Position numbers and translations under genes: made by a program | From: Poriferisodalis sp963663635 | GTDB taxonomy: Bacteria; Actinomycetota; Acidimicrobiia; Acidimicrobiales; Poriferisodalaceae | Assembly (NCBI GenBank): GCA_963663635.2 | Contig: CAXXMY010000003.1 | Span: forward strand, 62,001 to 126,000 | Length of the DNA: 64,000 nucleotides | Reading direction: 5' to 3' | Shown: piece after piece, positions 51,407 through 59,206 of the stretch | How the letters are laid out: every line of letters starts with the position of its first letter | Position numbering within the stretch: position 1 is the stretch's first letter | The notes under the pieces: generated by a model | The model's database searches: none | The model's input: only the letters and a program-made list of their open reading frames with translations | Told to the model about the DNA's origin: nothing

Positions 51407-52215
51407 GCTGCGTCCTCTCCGTAGGTGCCGGCCGGTGTCGGCAGAACTGCGTCCTCGCCTGCAATCCAAATGACGCCGATGTCGCCGAAACGCTCGGCTT
51501 GCGTGAGCTCGACGAGGCCCGAATTGAACAGCTCCAGCACCGCCAGGAAGTGCACGACGACCACGATGCGCTCGTACAGATGGATCGTCAGCTCGCGGAA
51601 CGTCGCGGCGCCGCATTCTGCTAGCTGCTCGGCGATGTGCGATGCAGCCTCGTCCACCGTGATGCCCGCCGAGCGCAGGTGCCGCAAGTCCACCTTCGGC
51701 ACCGGGCGGGGCGCAAGCACACGCTCCATCGCCGCCACCAGATCCACCGCTGTCGCACGTTCCAGCAAGTCCGGCACGGCCGTCGAGAAGCGGTCTTCGG
51801 GGCCGGCGGTGCGCGGCCACTGCATCGCGGCCGCCGCCCAGTGTTCGCGCAGCAGCCGCGCCGCTGCCGCGAATGTGCGGCCTTCGAGGAGCCGCGCTAG
51901 CACCTCGTCTCGGCGTCCGTACGGCGCCAGCTCCTCTTCGAGGTCCAGTTCGACAGGCGGGCTGGGCAGCAGGCGACGAGATTTCAGTTCGATGAGCGTG
52001 GCCGCCAGCACTGCGAACTTGGTGATGGCATCCAAGTCGACATCGGATTCGCCGCCAGCGTCGACATCCCGGCCGACATCAGCCAGCACAGCGACGAAGT
52101 CGTCGACGAGCCGCGCTAGCGAAACCTCCCAGACATCCACCTCTTGGGAGACGATCAACTTCACCAGCACGTCGAGCGGGCCCGTGAAGGCCTCTGTGCG
52201 CACCTCGTAGGACAC
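51403..52215 (-). CDS. scpA: segregation and condensation protein A
   Basis: A 270-residue kleisin that bridges Smc heads. The N-terminus FTGPLDVLVKLIVSQEVDVWEVSLARLVDDF and AAATLIELKSRRLLPSP are typical, as is the C-terminal winged helix VVHFLAVLELFNSGLVELTQAERFGDI. GTG 52215 (VSYEVRTEAFTGPLDV) is supported by TACCTT 7 nt upstream. parA, common between xerD and scpA in relatives, is missing here; trpS lies there, divergent. Confidence 0.93.
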   Translation of the reverse strand: MSYEVRTEAFTGPLDVLVKLIVSQEVDVWEVSLARLVDDFVAVLADVGRDVDAGGESDVDLDAITKFAVLAATLIELKSRRLLPSPPVELDLEEELAPYGRRDEVLARLLEGRTFAAAARLLREHWAAAAMQWPRTAGPEDRFSTAVPDLLERATAVDLVAAMERVLAPRPVPKVDLRHLRSAGITVDEAASHIAEQLAECGAATFRELTIHLYERIVVVVHFLAVLELFNSGLVELTQAERFGDIGVIWIAGEDAVLPTPAGTYGEDAA

Positions 52216-52222
52216 GCGGTCG

Positions 52223-52228
52223 AAGGTA
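52223..52228 (-). promoter_or_regulatory. -10 hexamer TACCTT
   Basis: On the minus strand TACCTT ends 7 nt before GTG 52215 of scpA. Confidence 0.5.
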
Positions 52229-52351
52229 CCGCGCACTTTCGTCAACTCCGGGTATCCCCGAGCTCGCCAAATGCTCGACGAGGTCCTCGTTTCGGCGGCA
52301 TCTGCCGACTCGTGCGAGGCAAAGACCTGCGGCCCGAGCAGCGAGGCCCAG

Positions 52352-52357
52352 TACCTT
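52352..52357 (+). promoter_or_regulatory. -10 hexamer TACCTT
   Basis: TACCTT ends 8 nt before ATG 52366 of trpS. Confidence 0.45.
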
Positions 52358-52365
52358 CATGCGCC

Positions 52366-53358
52366 ATGACACGAGTGCTCTCGGGCATCCAGCCCACCGG
52401 CGACATCCATCTCGGCAACTACCTCGGAGCACTTCGCCAATGGGCAATCGATCAGCACGACGCCGATGCCTTCTACTGCGCAGTCGACCTGCACGCCGTG
52501 ACCGTCCAGCAGGATCCCGCCCAGCTGCGCGCTGCGACGCTCGACACGATGGCGACGCTGGTCTCAGTCGGCCTCGATCCCGACGTGTGCACCCTGTTTG
52601 TGCAGAGTCACGTCCCTGCGCACACCGAGCTGTCGTGGCTGCTCGAATGCACCGTGTCGCTCGGCGAGCTGCGGCGCATGACGCAATTCAAGGACAAGTC
52701 GGCTCGCTCGGATGAGGGCGGCGATCACGTCTCGGCGGGCCTGTTCACCTACCCGGCGCTGATGGCCGCAGACATCCTCATCTATGACGCCGATCGCGTG
52801 CCCGTCGGCGACGATCAGCGCCAGCATCTCGAGCTGACCAGAGACGTGGCTCAGCGCTTCAACAGCCGCTACGGAGAAACGTTTGTGATCCCGGACGCCG
52901 CCATCCCCTCGGTCGGTGCACGCGTCATGGACCTGCAGAATCCGACATCGAAAATGTCCAAGTCGGCCGAGGGGCCCCAAGGCTCAGTCGGCATCTTCGA
53001 CGACCCTGCCGACATTTCCCGCAAGTTCGCTCGTGCCGTGACCGACTCGGAATCCGAGGTCCGCTACGACCCTGATGCGAAGCCGGGCGTGTCGAATCTG
53101 CTGTCGATTCTGGGCGCCGCCACCGGACGCAACCCGGCCGACGCCGCCGAGGGCTACAGCCAGTACGGGGCGCTCAAGTCCGACACCGCCGATGCGGTCA
53201 TCGCAATGGTCTCCCCGATCGTGGCCCGTCGAGCCGAGCTTGCCGCCGACCCGGCCGAGCTCAATCGAATCATCGCCACCGGCGCTGAGAAGGCCGAGGC
53301 CGTCGCATCAGTCACCTTGGCACGCGCCAAGGAGGCGATGGGCTTCCTGCCGAGGTAG
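52366..53358 (+). CDS. trpS: tryptophanyl-tRNA synthetase
   Basis: A 330-residue class I synthetase. The HIGH motif is HLGN in SGIQPTGDIHLGNYLGALRQW; the KMSKS motif is KMSKS in NPTSKMSKSAEGPQGSVGIFDDP. FTYPALMAADILIYDADRVPVGDDQRQHLELTRD is the tryptophan and dimer region. The length and start fit the family. A short C-rich gap and then the third IS1380 copy follow. Confidence 0.95.
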   Translation: MTRVLSGIQPTGDIHLGNYLGALRQWAIDQHDADAFYCAVDLHAVTVQQDPAQLRAATLDTMATLVSVGLDPDVCTLFVQSHVPAHTELSWLLECTVSLGELRRMTQFKDKSARSDEGGDHVSAGLFTYPALMAADILIYDADRVPVGDDQRQHLELTRDVAQRFNSRYGETFVIPDAAIPSVGARVMDLQNPTSKMSKSAEGPQGSVGIFDDPADISRKFARAVTDSESEVRYDPDAKPGVSNLLSILGAATGRNPADAAEGYSQYGALKSDTADAVIAMVSPIVARRAELAADPAELNRIIATGAEKAEAVASVTLARAKEAMGFLPR

Positions 53359-53429
53359 CCCTCCCCACCCCAAGCGACGACTAGCCCTGATTTTTCATCG
53401 GGTTCGTGATTTGGGGTGCGCGCATCCGC

Positions 53430-53501
53430 GGAAAAGCCCTTCTGACCTGCGACGATGTGTGTTGTCAGCACACGTTCTGTGCATAAAAGAAGGGCATCTC
53501 C
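53430..53501 (+). promoter_or_regulatory. leader hairpin over the transposase ribosome site
   Basis: GCCCTTCT (53436-53443) pairs with AGAAGGGC (53488-53495), which contains the AAGGG site; GGA/TCC (53430/53499) adds an outer step. GTGTG/CACAC (53457/53469) forms an inner hairpin. GTG 53505 follows. Confidence 0.6.
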
Positions 53502-53504
53502 GGG

Positions 53505-54857
53505 GTGATAGCTAGCAGTGTCGCGAGGGTGGGTCTGGAAGGCGGCGGGGGACCGATCGCGTCGCATGCCGGGTTGTTCGTTTTGGGCGGTTTCGCGGAT
53601 TCGTTGGGTCTTGGCTCGGCGCTGAGTGCGGCGGTGGGGCACCGCGGTGAGCGTGCTGCGGTCCATGACCGGGGCAGGGTGCTGACTCAGTTGGCGCTGG
53701 TGCTCGCGGGCGGCGGTGATGCGTGTAGCGATATCGGGCATCTGCGTGGCGAGCCGGCGCTGTTCGGGCGGGTTGCGTCGGTCACGACGGCGTACCGGGC
53801 GATGACAGGCATCGACGAGGCGTGCTTGGGGCGTGTGTGGGAGGCCGCGGCGGGCGTGCGCGCCCGGGCGTGGTCCGGACGCGTCCCCGATCCCGCCCGG
53901 CCGCTGGTGCTCGACATCGACTCCACGCCGGTGGAGATCCACTCGGAGAACAAGCACGGCGCGGCGCCTCATTACAAGCGCGGCTACGGGTTCCACCCGA
54001 TGCTGTGCTCCACCGGCGACGGGGAGCCGTTGTGGGTCAAGCTGCGGGCGGGCAACGCCGCCGCGAACAACATCGCAGACCACCTCGAAGTGCTCGACCG
54101 CTCCGTCAACCAGCTCCCCGAGGAGTTCGCAGCCGGGCACCGGCCCGGCGACGATCCCGACGCGGCGACACAGCCGATGTGGCTGCGCACCGATTCCGCG
54201 GGGTGCTCGACTCGGATCGCGCACGGCTGCCGGGACCGCAACGTCACGTTCTTCGCCGTCGCACGCGAAAGCACCCAGATCACCGCCGCGATCGCCGCAG
54301 CGCGCGTCGACCCCGATCGCTGGCAGCCCGCCATCGGCCGCCCAGGCCAGCGCCGCGAACGCAGCCACGTCGCCGAGCTCACCGACAAGGTCGATCTGTC
54401 GCACTGGCCCACCGGCACACGCCTGATCATCCGACGCGAGCCGCTGCACCCCGGCGCGCAGCGCTCCTTGTTCGACTCCCCCAACTGGCGCTACTGGGGA
54501 TTGGCCACCGACGCCACGGGCGACCCCGCCCGCCTCGACAACGCCATGCGAGCCCACGCCCAAGTCGAGGACACCATCGCTCGCCTCAAAGACTCCGGGC
54601 TCAACAAAATGCCGTTCCGCTCCTGGGACGCCAACGCTGCGTGGGCCGCGCTGTGCGTCATCAGCCTCGCACTGGTCGGCTGGTTCCAACAGCTGCGCCT
54701 GAGCGGCGCGCTCGCCAAAGCAGCACCCAAACGCCTCCGCTGGCAGCTCTGGCACATACCCGCACGCATCGTGCGCACCGCCCGACGCACCACAGCACGC
54801 CTCCCCGACCACCACCCCGGCACCCCAGAACTGCTCGCAGCCCACAACCACACCTGA
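53505..54857 (+). CDS. IS1380-family transposase (intact)
   Basis: A 450-residue DDE transposase. The first motif is VLDIDSTPVEIHSENKHGAAPHYKRGYGFHPML, the second LRTDSAGCSTRIAHGC, and the third AQVEDTIARLKDSGLNKMPF; these are IS1380 signatures. The protein is only distantly similar to copies 1 and 2, so it came from a separate lineage. It starts at GTG 53505 and has no frameshift. Confidence 0.9.
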   Translation: MIASSVARVGLEGGGGPIASHAGLFVLGGFADSLGLGSALSAAVGHRGERAAVHDRGRVLTQLALVLAGGGDACSDIGHLRGEPALFGRVASVTTAYRAMTGIDEACLGRVWEAAAGVRARAWSGRVPDPARPLVLDIDSTPVEIHSENKHGAAPHYKRGYGFHPMLCSTGDGEPLWVKLRAGNAAANNIADHLEVLDRSVNQLPEEFAAGHRPGDDPDAATQPMWLRTDSAGCSTRIAHGCRDRNVTFFAVARESTQITAAIAAARVDPDRWQPAIGRPGQRRERSHVAELTDKVDLSHWPTGTRLIIRREPLHPGAQRSLFDSPNWRYWGLATDATGDPARLDNAMRAHAQVEDTIARLKDSGLNKMPFRSWDANAAWAALCVISLALVGWFQQLRLSGALAKAAPKRLRWQLWHIPARIVRTARRTTARLPDHHPGTPELLAAHNHT

Positions 54858-55047
54858 CACACCCCAAGCCCCCAACCGCGCACACCACGCGGCGACCCCG
54901 CACGCCCCCACACCACCAACACACGCCCAACCGGCCCCACACCGCCCCCCGACAGCCCGAACCGCTCACCGCCAGCCAAAAACAGGCCCCAACACGCCAC
55001 TCAAACCATCAAAACACCCACACCGGCATTCTCATGAAAAATCAGGG

Positions 55048-55974
55048 CTAGTAGCGGGCGCGTGGGTGTGCCTGGCGGTACACCTCGGTGAGCCGTTCCT
55101 GGGACACGGCGGTGTAGCGCTGGGTGCTCGAGATGGACGCGTGGCCCAGCAGCTCCTGCACACTTCGAATATCGGCACCGCCGTCGAGCATGTGCGTCGC
55201 ACATGAGTGCCGCAGCACATGCGTCGACAGTTGATCGCGCCCCAAGCCCACGCGATCGCCGTGGCGTCGCACCACCAGCCATACGCCCTGCCGCGTGATG
55301 CGGCGGGCGCGGTTGTTGAGGAACAGCGCGCGGGCGTCGTCCTGAGTGGCCCATGAATCGGGCTCCAGCGCACCCCGGCCAGCGCCGCTCAGCCAGTCCC
55401 CCACAGCATCGGCTGCGTGGCGGCCGACCGGCACGATCCGTTCTTTGCCCCCCTTGCCCCACACTCGCATCAGCCGTTCATCGAGATCGAGATCGCCGAG
55501 GGACAGGGCCGTCAGCTCGCTCGCTCGCAGACCCATGCCGTACAGCACTTCGAGCATGGCCCGATCGCGCCGGGCCAGCGCGTCGTCGCCGACCGGCGAG
55601 GCCAGCAGCATCTCGATCTGATCCCGCCGCAACGCACGCGGCAGACCCGCCGGCGCGCGCGGCACGTCGAGCGTTCCAGCCGGGTCTTTCGACGTCAGTT
55701 CCTCGGCCACCAAGAATCGATACAGGCCACGCATGCTGACCGCCGCACGCGCAACGGTCGAGGAACTGCGCTTGAGTTCGCCGCGCAGGTAGGCCAGGTA
55801 CGCAGCCACATCCGCAGACGACGCGTCCAGCAGGTCGAGACCGCGCTCATCGAGCCACGCGGAGAACGCGCAAAGGTCAGAACGATACGACGAGACGGTG
55901 CGATGTGCGCGCCCTCGCTCGTTGGCCAGCCAGCCCAAATAATCCTCGGCGGGGATTGCCAGCGCTGGCGCCAC
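55048..55974 (-). CDS. xerD: tyrosine recombinase XerC/XerD type
   Basis: A 308-residue site-specific recombinase that resolves chromosome dimers. The N-terminal SAM-like core binding domain has RAHRTVSSYRSDLCAFSAWLDERG. Catalytic residues lie in GLRASELTAL (Arg), GKGGKERIVPV (Lys), LSTHVLRHSCATHML (His-x2-Arg), LLGHASISSTQRYTAV (His and Tyr). The IS1380 copy 3 duplicated CTAG at its TAG stop, so the protein is intact. It follows pyrG by 2 bp, with no NUDIX gene in between as seen in mycobacteria. The choice between XerC and XerD is by gene order. Confidence 0.9.
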   Translation of the reverse strand: MAPALAIPAEDYLGWLANERGRAHRTVSSYRSDLCAFSAWLDERGLDLLDASSADVAAYLAYLRGELKRSSSTVARAAVSMRGLYRFLVAEELTSKDPAGTLDVPRAPAGLPRALRRDQIEMLLASPVGDDALARRDRAMLEVLYGMGLRASELTALSLGDLDLDERLMRVWGKGGKERIVPVGRHAADAVGDWLSGAGRGALEPDSWATQDDARALFLNNRARRITRQGVWLVVRRHGDRVGLGRDQLSTHVLRHSCATHMLDGGADIRSVQELLGHASISSTQRYTAVSQERLTEVYRQAHPRARY

Positions 55975-55976
55975 GG

Positions 55977-57629
55977 TCAGCTGGGCGGGCCGCCGGTGTG
56001 AAGCGGCGCCCGCAGCAGCTGCGGGTTGCGACCCTCAGCTCGGGCGAGAGCCGCTCCCACGAGGCCGCAGAACAGCGGTGCGGGGCGGTCTGGACGGCTC
56101 TTGAACTCCGGATGCGCCTGGGTGCCGACCCAGAACGGATGGTCGTCGAGCTCGATGAACTCGGCGAGCCTGCCGTCAGGCGACAGGCCGCTGCACTGCA
56201 GGCCGCCCCCGGCCATCTTGTCGCGGTAGGCGCTGTTGACCTCATAGCGATGGCGGTGACGCTCGTTCACCAGCGTGTCGCCGTACATGGCCGCCACACG
56301 GCTACCCGGTGCGAGCCGGGCTACGTAGGCGCCGAGCCGCATCGTGCCGCCCTTGTCTTGAATGCCCCGCTGGGCGTGCATGAGGTCGATGACCGGATGG
56401 AGCGTGTTGGCGTCGAACTCAGTCGAATTGGCGCCGAGCAAGCCCAGCTCGTTGCGGCAGAACTCGATGACCATGACCTGCAGACCCAAACACAGGCCCA
56501 GGCAGGGAATGTCGTTCTGGCGGGAGAACTCCGCCGCGGCGATCTTGCCCTCGATGCCCCGGGATCCGAATCCACCGGGGATCACCATGCCGTCGAGGTG
56601 TCGCAGCCTGCCAGCTGCCATCAGTCCTTCGATCTCCTCGGAGTGGATCCACTCGATCTCGACTTCGACGCCGTGGTACGAGGCGGCGTGGCGGAGAGAC
56701 TCGCACACCGAGAGATACGCATCAGGCAGCGTGACGTACTTGCCGATAATGCCGATGCGCACAGTTGCCTGCGGCGACTTGATCCGCGCCAGCATCGCTT
56801 CCCATTCGGCCAGGTCAGGCTCCACATCTTCGATGTCCAGCAGCCCGCACAGGAAGCTGTCGAGCCCTTCTGCGCGCAACACCATCGGGATCTCGTACAG
56901 GACTGAAGCGTCGGGAGCGTTCACCACGCCGGCCGGCTCGACGTCGCAGAGATTGGCGATCTTGTTGCGGAGGCCATCCTCGATGGGACTTTCGCTGCGC
57001 AGCACGATGGCATCGGGTTGAACGCCGCGGCTGCGCAGTTCGGTCACCGAGTGCTGTGTGGGTTTGGTCTTCTGCTCGCCGGCGGGACCGATGAACGGCA
57101 CCAGAGTGACGTGGACGTAGCAGACATTGCGACGGCCGACTTCGAGGCGCATCTGGCGGATGGCTTCAAGGAACGGCAGGATCTCGATGTCGCCGACCGT
57201 GCCGCCCACCTCGGTGATCACAATGTCCACATCGGCGGTAGCGAGCTTGCGGATGCGCTCCTTGATCTCGTCGGTGATGTGCGGGATGACCTGCACCGTG
57301 CGACCGAGGTACTCGCCACGCCGTTCGTCGGCAAGCACCTTTTGGTAGATCGAGCCGGTTGTGGCATTGGAATCGCGGGTCAGCGACTCGTCAATAAATC
57401 GCTCGTAATGGCCGAGATCGAGGTCGGTCTCGCCCCCGTCGTCGGTGACGAACACCTCGCCGTGCTCATAGGGATTCAGGGTTCCGGGGTCAACGTTGAT
57501 GTACGGGTCGAGCTTTTGCATGGTGACCCGGTAGCCACGCGCGACGAACAGCCGCCCGAGTGAAGCCGCTGTGATTCCCTTGCCCAGGGAGCTTGCAACA
57601 CCACCGGTGACGAAAATGTGCTTAGCCAC
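55977..57629 (-). CDS. pyrG: CTP synthase
   Basis: A 550-residue CTP synthase making CTP from UTP, ATP and glutamine. The synthetase domain starts HIFVTGGVASSLGKGITAASLGRLF; the GATase domain has FGSRGIEGKIAAAEFSRQNDIPCLGLCLGLQ with the nucleophilic cysteine in GLCLG. GTG 57629 is preceded by a GAGGGAG site. Its promoter -10 (TAGCTT) overlaps that of the divergent amidohydrolase gene. Confidence 0.96.
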   Translation of the reverse strand: MAKHIFVTGGVASSLGKGITAASLGRLFVARGYRVTMQKLDPYINVDPGTLNPYEHGEVFVTDDGGETDLDLGHYERFIDESLTRDSNATTGSIYQKVLADERRGEYLGRTVQVIPHITDEIKERIRKLATADVDIVITEVGGTVGDIEILPFLEAIRQMRLEVGRRNVCYVHVTLVPFIGPAGEQKTKPTQHSVTELRSRGVQPDAIVLRSESPIEDGLRNKIANLCDVEPAGVVNAPDASVLYEIPMVLRAEGLDSFLCGLLDIEDVEPDLAEWEAMLARIKSPQATVRIGIIGKYVTLPDAYLSVCESLRHAASYHGVEVEIEWIHSEEIEGLMAAGRLRHLDGMVIPGGFGSRGIEGKIAAAEFSRQNDIPCLGLCLGLQVMVIEFCRNELGLLGANSTEFDANTLHPVIDLMHAQRGIQDKGGTMRLGAYVARLAPGSRVAAMYGDTLVNERHRHRYEVNSAYRDKMAGGGLQCSGLSPDGRLAEFIELDDHPFWVGTQAHPEFKSRPDRPAPLFCGLVGAALARAEGRNPQLLRAPLHTGGPPS

Positions 57630-57652
57630 TTCGCTCCCTCTGGTTTCGGCTC

Positions 57653-57662
57653 AAGCTACCGT
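57653..57662. promoter_or_regulatory. overlapping divergent -10 hexamers
   Basis: TACCGT on the plus strand (57657-57662) and TAGCTT on the minus strand (57658-57653) share two bases. They may drive the amidohydrolase gene and pyrG in opposite directions; only one polymerase could open the site at a time. Confidence 0.4.
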
Positions 57663-57722
57663 CGCAACGTCCGCAAGGGGTTGACCCTCGGACGCCGCCG
57701 ACCACCCCAACGGAGGCTCCAG

Positions 57723-59177
57723 ATGAGCGAGACAACAGCAGATCTGCTGGTACGTGGCGCAGATCTCGTCGCGACGTGTGATGCGCGGCGGCGTGAGATC
57801 GCGGGCGGTTGGGTGTCGGTTTCGGGTGGTGTCGTGAGCGCGGTGGGAGGGACCGCCGATGTCCCGCCGACCGCCGAGCGCACCATCGACGCAAGCGGCT
57901 GCCTGGTGACGCCAGGCCTCGTGAACACCCATCACCACATGTACCAAAATCTCACGAGGGCGTACCGGCCCGCTCTGGGCGGCGGTCTGTTCGAGTGGCT
58001 GACGACGCTGTACCCGCTGTGGGCCCGGCTCGACGCCGAGGGCGCGTACCTCTCGGCGTGGGTGGGGCTTGCCGAGCTTGCGCTCGGCGGCTGCACGACC
58101 AGCACCGACCATCTCTACGTGCATCCCCGCGGAGGCGGCGACCTGATCGCGGCTGAGATCGCCGCTGCGACCGAGCTGGGCATGCGGTTCCATCCGACGC
58201 GGGGCTCGATGTCGCTGGGCCAGTCATCGGGAGGTCTTCCGCCCGACGAGGTGTGCCAGTCCCCCGACGAAATCCTGGCCGAGTCCGAGCGGCTCGTTGC
58301 GACGCATCACGACCGATCCCCAACCGCCATGGTGCGGGTCGCGCTCGCGCCGTGCTCGCCGTTCTCGGTCTCGACCGAGCTCATGACCGCAACAGCCGAG
58401 TTGGCTGAGCGACTCGACGTGCGGCTGCACACGCACTTGGCCGAGGACCCCGGCGAGGACGGCTTCTGCATCGAAATGTTCGGCATGCGACCGGTGGATT
58501 ACTTCGAGCACTGCGGCTGGGGCAGCGACCGGTCCTGGATCGCGCACGGCGTCCAGCCCAACCCTGCCGAGATCGTCCGTCTCGGCCAGTGGGGCACCGG
58601 CGTCGCGCACTGCCCCAGCTCGAACCTGATCCTCGGCTCCGGTCTGGCCCCGGTGCGAGAACTGCGTGCCGCCGGGGTCCCGGTCGGCCTCGGCGTTGAC
58701 GGTTCGGCCAGCGCGGATTCGGCGTCGATGTGGACCGAAGCCCGCAACGCCCTGCTGGTGGGACGCCTGCGCGACGGTCTGCGCCATTCGAGCCCCGACC
58801 GAGGACTCGACAGCGGACGCCCCGGCAGCCAACCCGGGGCTGCTGCCGAGCCGAGCGAGGCCGCGTACTTCACTGCCCGCGATGCCCTCGAGATCGCGAC
58901 CCGAGGCGGTGCCGGGTGCCTCGGCCGTTCCGGCGAGATCGGCGAGCTCTCTGTTGGCGCATGCGGGGACCTCGTGGTGTGGCAGCTCGACGGCCCGGCG
59001 TTCGCCGGCGCGCTGTCAGACCCGATCGAAGCGTGGCTGCGCTGCGGACCGCTTTCTGCCTGCGAGACGATCGTCGCCGGCCGCTCGGTCGTCAGCAACG
59101 GCCAACTTGTTCATCCCGCGCTCGACGACCGGCTCGCCGCGCACCGTCGCACCGCCGCTGCCATGCAGCGGGAATAA
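57723..59177 (+). CDS. amidohydrolase, 8-oxoguanine deaminase type
   Basis: A 484-residue metal-dependent amidohydrolase. The metal site begins with PGLVNTHHHMYQNL (HxH), continues with HTHLAEDPGEDGF and WIAHGV, and ends with VGLGVDGSASADSASM. This layout matches the 8-oxoguanine deaminase / hydroxyatrazine hydrolase group, which removes an amino group from guanine-like rings. Removal of oxidised guanine is a plausible but unproven role. GGAGG lies 7 nt before ATG 57723. It interrupts the steAB-pyrG neighbourhood. Confidence 0.85.
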   Translation: MSETTADLLVRGADLVATCDARRREIAGGWVSVSGGVVSAVGGTADVPPTAERTIDASGCLVTPGLVNTHHHMYQNLTRAYRPALGGGLFEWLTTLYPLWARLDAEGAYLSAWVGLAELALGGCTTSTDHLYVHPRGGGDLIAAEIAAATELGMRFHPTRGSMSLGQSSGGLPPDEVCQSPDEILAESERLVATHHDRSPTAMVRVALAPCSPFSVSTELMTATAELAERLDVRLHTHLAEDPGEDGFCIEMFGMRPVDYFEHCGWGSDRSWIAHGVQPNPAEIVRLGQWGTGVAHCPSSNLILGSGLAPVRELRAAGVPVGLGVDGSASADSASMWTEARNALLVGRLRDGLRHSSPDRGLDSGRPGSQPGAAAEPSEAAYFTARDALEIATRGGAGCLGRSGEIGELSVGACGDLVVWQLDGPAFAGALSDPIEAWLRCGPLSACETIVAGRSVVSNGQLVHPALDDRLAAHRRTAAAMQRE

Positions 59178-59184
59178 GGCGCAG

Positions 59185-59199
59185 CGCTGCAATGCAGCG
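59185..59199. terminator. hairpin between convergent genes
   Basis: CGCTGC-AAT-GCAGCG is a 6-bp stem with a 3-base loop in the 29-bp gap between the amidohydrolase and the MraY-like gene. Confidence 0.5.
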
Positions 59200-59206
59200 G
59201 GCCTGA

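Larger units (their letters stand above)
53385..55047 (+). mobile_element. IS1380-family insertion sequence, copy 3
   Basis: 1663 bp. The ends carry CCCTGATTTTTCAT as inverted repeats (53385-53398 and the complement of 55034-55047), with CTAG at 53381-53384 and 55048-55051 as target duplication. Its sequence differs from copies 1 and 2. It ends exactly at the xerD stop codon. 54858-55030 has no gene and is almost free of T (54901-54960: C 37, A 15, G 8, T 0). Confidence 0.9.
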
